A stretch of DNA of 32,240 bases from DASPKS01 sp035628035 (GTDB lineage: Bacteria > Bacteroidota > Rhodothermia > Rhodothermales > Rubricoccaceae). The stretch's first letter is position 1. The number at the start of each line of letters is the position of its first letter. The stretch is from the NCBI GenBank assembly GCA_035628035.1, contig DASPKS010000131.1, positions 1 to 32,240 on the forward strand. The letters run 5' to 3'. Positions 24,547-32,240 of this stretch are shown piece after piece. Made by a program: the position numbers and the translations under genes. The notes beneath the pieces are model-generated. The model was not told the DNA's origin. It worked only from the letters and a program-made list of their open reading frames with translations, and ran no database searches.

Positions 24547-27180
24547 ATGAAGACATTCTACCGCTCGGTCGTGCTCCTGGCCCTGATGGCCCCCGCGCTC
24601 ACCTCGGCGCAGGACGGCGCTGTCTCGGCCGTTAAGGCGTACTTCCAGCAGAACCAGGCCCGCTACGGCGTCGGCGCCGCCGACGTGCAGGAGCTGGTCG
24701 TCACGGACGCCTACACGAGCCGGGGGCTCACCCACGTGTACCTCCGGCAGGCCTTCGCGGGCATCCCCGTCTGGAACGCCCGCGCCAACGCGACCGTGGC
24801 CCGCGACGGCGACATCGCGGCGCCCCACGCGCGGTTCGTGAGCGGCCTCGCGGACCGCGTCAACACGACGCAGCCGACGCTCTCCGCGGAAGCCGCCGCC
24901 GCGGCCGCCGTCCGCCACCTCGCGCGCACCGAAGCCGAGTGGCGCCTCCTTCCCACGGTCCTCTCCGACGAGCCCGGCGAGCTCGACCTCCCGGCGGACT
25001 ACTTCGTCCCCACGACCGAGCGGGCGGGGCTCTACTTCTTCGCCACGGAGACTGGGACCGTGCGCCTCGTGTGGAACGTCGAGGTCCAGGCGCGCGACGG
25101 AGCGCACTGGTGGGCGCTCCGCGTGGACGCCGAGAACGGGCAGGTGCTCGACCTCCACGACTACGTCGCCCATGACCACTGGGGCTTCGCCGCCCGCGGC
25201 AGCGCCGAGCCGCCCAGCCTCGCGCCGTTCTCGGCCGCGGCCGCGATGCCGGCCCCGCCGGCCGCCTCCGGCACGTACAACGTGTTCCCGATCCCGCTCG
25301 AGAGCCCCATCCACGGGCCGCAGACCGTCGTCACGAACCCCCACCACCCGACGGCCTCCCCGCAGGGCTGGCACAGCGACGGCACGAACAGCTTCACCAT
25401 CACGCGAGGGAACAACGTCTACGCGTCCGAGGACCGCGACGCCAACAACAGCCCCGGCCTCTCGCCCGACGGCGGCCCCGGCCTCGTCTTCAACTTCCCG
25501 TTCGACCCGACGCAGCCCCCGGTGAACTACCAGGAGCTCGCCATCACGAACCTGTTCTACTGGAACAACATCGTCCACGACGTCCTCTACCTCTACGGGT
25601 TCGACGAGCCGTCGCGGAACTTCCAGCAGACGAACTTCACCTCGCAGGGGCTCGGGAACGACTTCGTGTGGGCCGACGCGCAGGACGGCTCGGGCACCAA
25701 CAACGCGAACTTCAGCACGCCGCCGGACGGGAGCCGCCCGCGGATGCAGATGTTCGAGTGGGACGCGCCGCCAGGCCTCGACATCACGGCGCCGCCGGAG
25801 ATCGCCGGGCCGCGCCTCGCGGGCGGCGCCCAGTTCGGCCCCCCCTCCTACGACATCACCGCGAACGTCGTCGTCGCGCGGACGGCCGAGGGCGACCCCG
25901 CCCACGCCTGCGGCGGCGAGGACATCGGGAACCAGAGCGAGCTCGCCGGCAACATCGCGCTTATCCCGCGGGGCGCGCCGTTCTCCAACCCGAACGATCC
26001 GAACTGCTTCTTCCAGAACAAGGCGCGCCAGGCGCAGAACGCCGGTGCCATCGGCGTCATCATCTACAACTGCGTGCCGAACCCGCCGCAGTGCAACGCC
26101 ACCCACCCTGAGCAGATTATCACGATGGCCCTCGCCACGGGCCAGACAAATGACATCACCATCGGGTCCCAGTTCGTGGCGCGGAGCACGGGGCTGGCCC
26201 TGGCCAACGTCTCCCCCAATGGGGAGGCCCACATGACTCTCTCCGCCATCGACCGCGACTCTGACCTTGACGCCGGGATCATCACGCACGAGTACGGCCA
26301 CGGCATCTCGAACCGCCTCACCGGGAACGCCTCGGGCTGCATCACGAACCACGTCGAGACCGGGAGCGAGGGCTGGAGCGACTGGTACGGCCTCATGCTG
26401 ACGCAGCGCACGGGCGACACCGGGCCCATGGCTCGCCCCGTCGGCCGCTACGTCACTTCCGCCCTCCGCGAGGCCCCCTACTCGACGGACTTCACGATCA
26501 ACGACTGGACGTACGGCGACACCCGTACCCTCACACAGGTCCACTCGGTCGGCTTCGTGTGGGCGACGATCCTGTGGGAGGCCACGTGGGAGGTGATCAA
26601 CGCCTTCGGGTACAGCTCCGACATCTACAACGCCGACGGCACCGCCGGCAACCAGGTGATGCTGAACATCGTGACGGAGGCGTTTAAGATCCAGCCGTGC
26701 CAGCCCGGCTTCGTCGACGCCCGCGACGCCATCCTCGACGCGGACAGCCTCCTCTACGGCGGCGCCCACGACCTCGCGCTCTGGACCGGGTTCGCCCGCC
26801 GTGGCCTCGGCCAGTTCGCCGTCCAGGGCTCCAGCGGCACGAACGGCGACAACGTCGAGGACTTCACCATCCCCACGATCGTGGCCAACGAGCCCGGCGC
26901 GGGCGAGCTCCCCGAGGGGTACGCGCTCTCCGAGGTGTACCCGAACCCGTTCAACCCCCAGGCCCGGTTCACCCTTGAGGTGGCCGAGACGCAGCCGGTG
27001 CTCGTCGAGCTCTACGACGCGCTCGGCCGGCGGGTGGCCACGCTCCACGACGGCGCCCTCGCCGCCGGGACGGCCCACGCGTTCACGGTGGACGGGCGCG
27101 GCCTCGCCAGCGGGCTCTACATGGTCCGCGCGACGGGCGAGACGTTCACGGCCACGCGCCGCGTGACGCTGCTGAAGTAA
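24547..27180 (+). CDS. Secreted M36 metallopeptidase with inserted PA domain
   Basis: The ATG at 24547 gives 877 residues with a signal peptide (1-21, TSA|Q). The FTP propeptide (AAYTS-type motif VVTDAYTS) and M36 domain are like the two upstream paralogs. However, about 180 residues (roughly 400-578) are inserted just before the zinc motif, containing a PA domain (GNIALIPRGAPFS, CFFQNKARQAQNAGAIGVIIYN). HEYGH is at 581-585 and the third zinc ligand is Glu608, here in GSEGWSD instead of MGEGWSD. No fibronectin module separates the catalytic domain from the T9SS tail (YPNPFNPQARFTLEV, from about 791). PA inserts of this kind are known in fungal and bacterial M36 relatives and may steer large substrates to the cleft. 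Confidence 0.93.
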   Translation: MKTFYRSVVLLALMAPALTSAQDGAVSAVKAYFQQNQARYGVGAADVQELVVTDAYTSRGLTHVYLRQAFAGIPVWNARANATVARDGDIAAPHARFVSGLADRVNTTQPTLSAEAAAAAAVRHLARTEAEWRLLPTVLSDEPGELDLPADYFVPTTERAGLYFFATETGTVRLVWNVEVQARDGAHWWALRVDAENGQVLDLHDYVAHDHWGFAARGSAEPPSLAPFSAAAAMPAPPAASGTYNVFPIPLESPIHGPQTVVTNPHHPTASPQGWHSDGTNSFTITRGNNVYASEDRDANNSPGLSPDGGPGLVFNFPFDPTQPPVNYQELAITNLFYWNNIVHDVLYLYGFDEPSRNFQQTNFTSQGLGNDFVWADAQDGSGTNNANFSTPPDGSRPRMQMFEWDAPPGLDITAPPEIAGPRLAGGAQFGPPSYDITANVVVARTAEGDPAHACGGEDIGNQSELAGNIALIPRGAPFSNPNDPNCFFQNKARQAQNAGAIGVIIYNCVPNPPQCNATHPEQIITMALATGQTNDITIGSQFVARSTGLALANVSPNGEAHMTLSAIDRDSDLDAGIITHEYGHGISNRLTGNASGCITNHVETGSEGWSDWYGLMLTQRTGDTGPMARPVGRYVTSALREAPYSTDFTINDWTYGDTRTLTQVHSVGFVWATILWEATWEVINAFGYSSDIYNADGTAGNQVMLNIVTEAFKIQPCQPGFVDARDAILDADSLLYGGAHDLALWTGFARRGLGQFAVQGSSGTNGDNVEDFTIPTIVANEPGAGELPEGYALSEVYPNPFNPQARFTLEVAETQPVLVELYDALGRRVATLHDGALAAGTAHAFTVDGRGLASGLYMVRATGETFTATRRVTLLK

Positions 27181-27202
27181 GCGGAGCGCGCGAAGCGCAG
27201 CG

Positions 27203-27243
27203 GAGGCCCCGCCGGCGTCGCGCCGGCGGGGCCTCTTCGTTTG
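27203..27243 (+). terminator. Strong intrinsic terminator after third M36 gene
   Basis: A perfect 15-bp stem (GAGGCCCCGCCGGCG at 27203-27217 with 27221-27235) has a 3-base loop and is followed by TTCGTTT. Confidence 0.9.
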
Positions 27244-27300
27244 GGCTTGGATGGGAAGGGGCCACGCCCTATCCTCTGGGGTGGCTAGACCCCCGTGGTT

Positions 27301-28284
27301 ATGAACCGAGTCCTCTTCGCGTGCGCCTGCCTCTTGGCGGGCATCCTCGTGCCGGAGCCTGCCCACGCCCAGCGCCCGCGCCTCCAGCACGAGCCCGAGC
27401 TCCAGGTCCACGCTCCCTCGCACCTCGTCGTGCGGATCAACAACATCACGACGACGTACCCTCCGATCTTCGCCCCGCCCACCGACCCGACGCTCGGCTA
27501 CATCGGCGTGAGCATCTTCTACAAGGTCCCCGCTCCCGGCGACACCATCGACATCGGGCGGGTTGTTGGCTTCCCTCCAGTTAGAGGGGACCTCGTGATC
27601 ACGCAGAGCGCGACCGGCGACCCCAACGGGTGCGAGCCGATCGTGACCGACCTCACGGGGAAAATCGCCTTCGTCCAGCGCGGCCCGAGCGACCAGACCC
27701 CGCCCGGCAGCTCCTGCTTCTTCAACCAGAAGGCGTGGCATGCCCAGAATGCCGGGGCCATCGGCGTCGTCATCTACAACCAGGAGCGTCCCGATGACAA
27801 CGCCGTCAACATGTCGGCGGGGGACACCTCGCTCACCGTGACCATTCCGGCGGTGCAGCTTCCCCGCGGCATGGCCCGCCCGATGCTCGACGCCTTGGCA
27901 GAGGGGTCGAGGGTGTGCGTGACGGTCACGTGCAGCGAGGAAGCCGATCCCACGTGTGCTCCTACCCCTCCCCCTGTCGGCCAGTGCTCCGTAGATACCG
28001 GCAGCGAACCAGAGGCGCCCGGCTCTTTCACCGACGTCGTCGTTAGCCCCAACCCGCTTTCTGGCACAGGCACCCTCACGCTCCGGCTCGCACGGCCGGA
28101 AGCCGTCCGCGTGGAGGTGCTCGACGCACTCGGGCGACAGGTGACCCTCCTCCACGGAGGCCCGCTCGCCGCGGGCCAGCACCGTCTCTCGTTCGAGGCT
28201 TCGGCCTTCCCGCCCGGGGTGTATGTGGTCCGCGTCAGCGGCGAGACGTTCACCCGGTCAGCCCGCGTGGTGCGCGTGCGCTAG
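27301..28284 (+). CDS. Secreted stand-alone PA-domain protein with divergent T9SS tail (copy 2)
   Basis: I chose the ATG at 27301 (327 residues); a GTG two codons earlier would change little. The signal peptide ends AHA|Q at residue 23. The mature start QRPRLQHEPEL, the IGVSIFYKVPAPGDTIDIGR segment and the PA core (about 119-162) are close to copy 1, including a near-identical DNA block around the codons for CEPIVTDLTGK. The C-terminal region has drifted: a Cys/Pro-rich linker (CAPTPPPVGQC) and VSPNPLSGTGTLTLRL replace YPNPFNP, though DALGRQVTLLHGG and GVYVVRVSGE remain. It is probably still a T9SS cargo. Its TAG stop shares CTAG with the stop of the opposing methyltransferase gene. Confidence 0.87.
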   Translation: MNRVLFACACLLAGILVPEPAHAQRPRLQHEPELQVHAPSHLVVRINNITTTYPPIFAPPTDPTLGYIGVSIFYKVPAPGDTIDIGRVVGFPPVRGDLVITQSATGDPNGCEPIVTDLTGKIAFVQRGPSDQTPPGSSCFFNQKAWHAQNAGAIGVVIYNQERPDDNAVNMSAGDTSLTVTIPAVQLPRGMARPMLDALAEGSRVCVTVTCSEEADPTCAPTPPPVGQCSVDTGSEPEAPGSFTDVVVSPNPLSGTGTLTLRLARPEAVRVEVLDALGRQVTLLHGGPLAAGQHRLSFEASAFPPGVYVVRVSGETFTRSARVVRVR

Positions 28285-29249
28285 CGGCGCTGCGTGCTCG
28301 CGTGCTTGACGAGGCGCGCGACGAAGAACGCTTCGAGCAGCCCGTCCGGCAGCACGCGGCGCGCCCGCACGACCGCAGGGCCATACGAGCGACCGCCCCA
28401 CGCGACCAGCCCCTCTTGCGCGGCGTCAGCCACCGGGCCCGTCTCGGGCAGCCCCACCTCAACGAGCTCGACGGCATCGCCGAACGTACGGAGCGCCTTC
28501 TCCAGCACCCCCTCGTTCTCCTCCGGCGCGAACGTGCACGTGGAGTAGACGAGCGTGCCGCCGGGCCGGAGCGCCTGCACGGCGGCGAACAGCAGTCGCT
28601 CCTGTTTTTGGCGCATCTCCTTCACCTTCCGCTCGCTCCAGTACCGCGTCGTCTCGGCGTCGTCGGCGCGGAAGCGGCCCTCCGTCGAGCACGGCGCGTC
28701 GAGGAGGACGCGGTCGAACGCCTCGGGTTCGCGGTGCCAGAAGGCCGTGCCTGAGGCGAGGACGGGCCGCACGTTCGTCGCGCCCTGCGCAGCTATGTTC
28801 GCCCGCAGCCGGAAGAACCGCGGCCGCACCTTCTCGACGGCGACGACCTCGCCCTCGTTCTGCATGAGCGCAGCGAGCTGGCCCGTCTTGCTCCCCGGCG
28901 CGGCGCAGAGGTCGAGCACGCGCTCGCCGGGCTGGGGGTCGAGCACGAGCGCGGGGAGCTGGCTCGACACGTTCTGCACGTACACGCGCCCCTCCGTGTG
29001 CGCCCGCGAGGCGAGGAGCGCCGCCCGCTGCTCGGCCGGCACCGCGTACGCGCCCGGTACCCCTCCCACCGGCGTAGCCTCGATGCCTCCGGCGGCAAGC
29101 ATCGCCAGCGTTTCCGCGCCCTCGCCCCGGAGTGGGTTCACGCGGAACCCGATGGCTGTCGGCGCGCCGAACGTAGCGAGCACGCCCTCGAACCGGTTTT
29201 CGGGCACGACCGCGCGGAGGCGTTCGACGAAGCGCTCGGGGAGGGGCAC
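28281..29249 (-). CDS. RsmB/NOP family rRNA (cytosine-5) methyltransferase
   Basis: GTG at 29249 is my preferred start (322 residues, MPLPERFVERLRAVV); the frame is open to an ATG at 29354, but the extra 35 residues lack family character and would cover the clpX promoter region. The catalytic domain has the SAM loop DLCAAPGSKT (from residue 113), the DAPCSTEG motif (Cys187) and YSTCTF (Cys238), the two cysteines that act in m5C formation in this family. There is no N-terminal NusB domain and no PUA domain, so it is a minimal RsmB/RsmF-like enzyme. The target cytosine in rRNA cannot be assigned. It is divergent from clpX and overlaps the PA gene by 4 bases at the stops. Confidence 0.93.
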   Translation of the reverse strand: MPLPERFVERLRAVVPENRFEGVLATFGAPTAIGFRVNPLRGEGAETLAMLAAGGIEATPVGGVPGAYAVPAEQRAALLASRAHTEGRVYVQNVSSQLPALVLDPQPGERVLDLCAAPGSKTGQLAALMQNEGEVVAVEKVRPRFFRLRANIAAQGATNVRPVLASGTAFWHREPEAFDRVLLDAPCSTEGRFRADDAETTRYWSERKVKEMRQKQERLLFAAVQALRPGGTLVYSTCTFAPEENEGVLEKALRTFGDAVELVEVGLPETGPVADAAQEGLVAWGGRSYGPAVVRARRVLPDGLLEAFFVARLVKHASTQRR

Positions 29250-29359
29250 AGGAGAAAGGCAGCGCGGGCCGGTGTCGCGCCCGCCACCCCAACTTAACGC
29301 GCGTGCGGCGCGGGCCGATTCGTGACGTACTTTCCTCGCCGCCGCGCCTCTCACCCGCC

Positions 29360-30640
<1,281 letters not shown>

Positions 30641-30707
30641 GCCCGCACGCCCGGCGGGATCGGCGCGCGGCGCTGGGGGATAGAACGGGGGTCCGCCGCT
30701 GAACGGC

Positions 30708-31829
30708 ATGCGCCGCGTCACCCGCCACGTCAACACCATCCTCGGCATCCCCCGCTACTACGTGTGGGGGCTGCTCCGGCGGCTGTTCAGTTCGCCCATC
30801 TTCCTGTGGGCGCAGGCCATCGCGTTCAAGGTGCTGGTCACGCTGATCCCGCTGACGCTCCTGCTGACGGGCATCTTCGGCCTCGTGCTCCGCCAGCCCG
30901 ACCCATTCGGGACCGTCGCCGGCTTCTTCCGCTCGTTCCTCCCGCCGAGCCAGAGCGAGCCCGTGGTGGGGATGCTCTCCGAGCTGCAGCGGGCCTCGGG
31001 CGCGCTGACGATCGTGGGCGCCGTCGCCCTCCTCGTCACCATCATGACGCTCTTCACGACGCTGCGTACGGTGATCGTGGCCGCCATCGGGCCGACGCAC
31101 CGCGACAACCGCACGATCCTCCAGGGCTACGCCTTCGACATCCAGATGATGCTCCAGGCGGGCCTCCTGTTTCTCCTCTCCTTCGCCGTAACGGTGGGGG
31201 CCGGCGTGATGGGCGACCGGATCATCGGGTGGTTGACGGCGCACGACTACGACGCCGCCCTCGTCGCGCGGGGGTGGGCCCTGCTGCTCCGGCTGCTCGG
31301 GCTCGTCGTGCCGTATGCGCTCTCGCTGTTGATGTTCGCGCAGCTGTTCTTCTTCGTGCCCCGCCCGAGGCCGCCGCTGCGGAGCGCGTTCGTCGGGGCG
31401 GCCTTCACGGCCGTGCTGTTCGAGGCGGCGAAGAACGGGTTCGCCTACTATATGCGCTACGCCGCCTTCTACAGCCGGCACGAGGGCGACGGCGGCGGCG
31501 CGCTCGGCGGGCTCAGCAGCGGGTTCGGCCTCGTGCTTGCGCTCGTGTTCTGGGTGTACCTCTCCGGCCTCACGCTCGTCTTCGGCGCCATCGTGACGGG
31601 GCTGCACGAGCAGCGGACGCGGCCGCGCCGGTCGTCCGCCGCACGGCGGCTCTGGCACCGCCTCACCCGCCACGTCGGGGAGCACCCGACGCCCGGACGG
31701 AACGCCACTGAGCCCCCTCCCGCCGTCCGGACCCCGGAAGCGCCCGCCGGCGACGGGGCGCTCGAGCAGACCCCCGGCCTGCCCGCCGACCCGGAGGGCC
31801 CAGGCCCGGCATCGGCTGACGACCGCTGA
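30708..31829 (+). CDS. YihY/BrkB family membrane protein
   Basis: This 373-residue integral membrane protein shows the YihY (formerly RNase BN) pattern. A short cytoplasmic start is followed by SSPIFLWAQAIAFKVLVTLIPLTLLL, then six hydrophobic segments with the family-typical RTVIVAAIG, VPYALSLLMFAQLFFFVPRPRPPLRSAFVGA and GGLSSGFGLVLALVFWVYLSGLTLVFGAIV. The last 80 residues form a polar, Pro/Arg-rich tail (from about residue 300) not needed by the family. The family is no longer regarded as an RNase; a role in envelope lipid or solute transport is suspected in general but not readable here. It follows clpX by 67 bases and precedes a probable Omp85 gene by 67 bases. Confidence 0.92.
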   Translation: MRRVTRHVNTILGIPRYYVWGLLRRLFSSPIFLWAQAIAFKVLVTLIPLTLLLTGIFGLVLRQPDPFGTVAGFFRSFLPPSQSEPVVGMLSELQRASGALTIVGAVALLVTIMTLFTTLRTVIVAAIGPTHRDNRTILQGYAFDIQMMLQAGLLFLLSFAVTVGAGVMGDRIIGWLTAHDYDAALVARGWALLLRLLGLVVPYALSLLMFAQLFFFVPRPRPPLRSAFVGAAFTAVLFEAAKNGFAYYMRYAAFYSRHEGDGGGALGGLSSGFGLVLALVFWVYLSGLTLVFGAIVTGLHEQRTRPRRSSAARRLWHRLTRHVGEHPTPGRNATEPPPAVRTPEAPAGDGALEQTPGLPADPEGPGPASADDR

Positions 31830-31857
31830 GGAGGGATCGGAACGGGCGTACCCGCCG

Positions 31858-31865
31858 TACATTCG
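31858..31865 (+). promoter_or_regulatory. Candidate -7 box before the Omp85 gene
   Basis: TACATTCG matches TAnnTTTG at all but one position and sits 31 bases before the GTG start. I see no TTTG at the expected spacing upstream, so this is a weak call. Confidence 0.3.
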
Positions 31866-31896
31866 GGGCCCTTTCTCGCTACGCCCTTCTCCCCGC

Positions 31897-32240
31897 GTGC
31901 AGCCCGTTGTCCGCCTGCCCCGGCTGCTTTTTTCTCCCTGGCTGCCCGCCCTCCTCGCCCTCGTGGCCGGCACCGCGCTCGGAGCCGCTCCCGCGTGGGC
32001 TCAGAGCGGTGACCCCCTCTTCCTCGTCAACGACCAGACCACGGTCAGCGGGCTGGCCCTCGCCTTCGACAGCACGCGTACGCTCGACGCCCGCATGCTA
32101 AAGCGGCAGATAGCGACGAAGGCGCCGGGCTTCCTCGAGACGGGGTGGCGTGCCCGCCTCCTCTCACTGCTCCCGCTCGTCGGGAAGCCGGGCGTGTACC
32201 CCTTCAACCCCGTCGAGCTGCAGAAGGACGTGACGCGGCT
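31897..32240 (+). CDS. BamA/TamA (Omp85) family outer-membrane protein, N-terminal part
   Basis: From the GTG at 31897 the frame stays open for 114 codons to the window edge. The first 35 residues are a signal peptide ending AWA|Q. The mature part (SGDPLFLVNDQTTVSGLALAF, TLDARMLKRQIATKAPGF) and then VYPFNPVELQKDVTRL resemble the start of POTRA repeats in Bacteroidota BamA/TamA-like proteins, where a strand-helix unit containing FNP-x-EL-x-x-D-x-x-RL is typical. Such proteins insert or assemble outer-membrane proteins. The barrel is beyond the window, so the assignment rests on the N-terminus only. A competing short frame at 31907 has no protein character. Confidence 0.6.
   Translation, partial: MQPVVRLPRLLFSPWLPALLALVAGTALGAAPAWAQSGDPLFLVNDQTTVSGLALAFDSTRTLDARMLKRQIATKAPGFLETGWRARLLSLLPLVGKPGVYPFNPVELQKDVTR

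Noticed and set aside
24490..28182. Antisense open frame of more than 1,200 codons spanning two secreted-protein genes
   Set aside because: Same GC artefact; it spans a terminator and a gene boundary and has no recognisable protein features.
29250..29354. Longer start for the RsmB/NOP methyltransferase at 29354
   Set aside because: The extra residues show no homology pattern and would cover the clpX promoter region; GTG at 29249 begins at the conserved LPERFVERL segment.

Overview
The window is very GC-rich and gene-dense, with a Bacteroidota-type secretion signature. Several secreted proteins combine an AxA|Q signal peptide with a C-terminal YPNPFNP / YDALGRRV / SGxYLVR module that matches the type IX secretion (T9SS) type A sorting domain. 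Most genes lack clear Shine-Dalgarno sequences, and promoter-like boxes resemble the Bacteroidota TTTG / TAnnTTTG pattern. High GC with T9SS-type tails points to Rhodothermota (Rubricoccus/Rubrivirga-like); this placement is inferred from sequence character only.

Layout. Bases 1-508 hold no gene I can support. Then come an AraC-family regulator (509-1342) and a predicted lipoprotein with an HExxH motif (1421-2644). A two-gene unit follows (2797-5386): an alpha/beta hydrolase, then a protein joining a TRAF-binding/TPR-like helical domain to a trypsin-like protease. Next are a GT4 glycosyltransferase and recG, overlapping by 4 bases (5537-8751). On the minus strand are an Asp-box propeller protein with a sorting tail (8755-10899) and an MBL-fold hydrolase with a C-terminal membrane tail (10988-11941).

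From 12076 to 16320 lies the most unusual regulatory unit: two small membrane proteins, a one-domain winged-helix regulator, a large multi-pass membrane protein, a UppS-type cis-prenyltransferase and a DUF4352-like membrane-anchored protein. Three near-identical 17-bp palindromic sites sit at the promoter or start-codon region of three of these genes. I interpret them as operators of the small regulator, which would make this a self-contained envelope-related regulon.

From 16743 to 28284 is a cluster of five secreted proteins: three M36 (fungalysin) metallopeptidases and two stand-alone protease-associated (PA) domain proteins. They are clearly paralogous, and the four downstream gaps carry strong GC-rich hairpins that look like terminators, so most are probably transcribed singly. 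One M36 protein has a PA domain inserted just before its zinc motif.

The right end is housekeeping: an RsmB/NOP-type rRNA m5C methyltransferase (minus strand, sharing CTAG with the last PA gene for both stop codons), clpX without clpP, a YihY/BrkB family membrane protein, and the first 114 codons of a probable BamA/TamA (Omp85) outer-membrane protein that runs off the edge.
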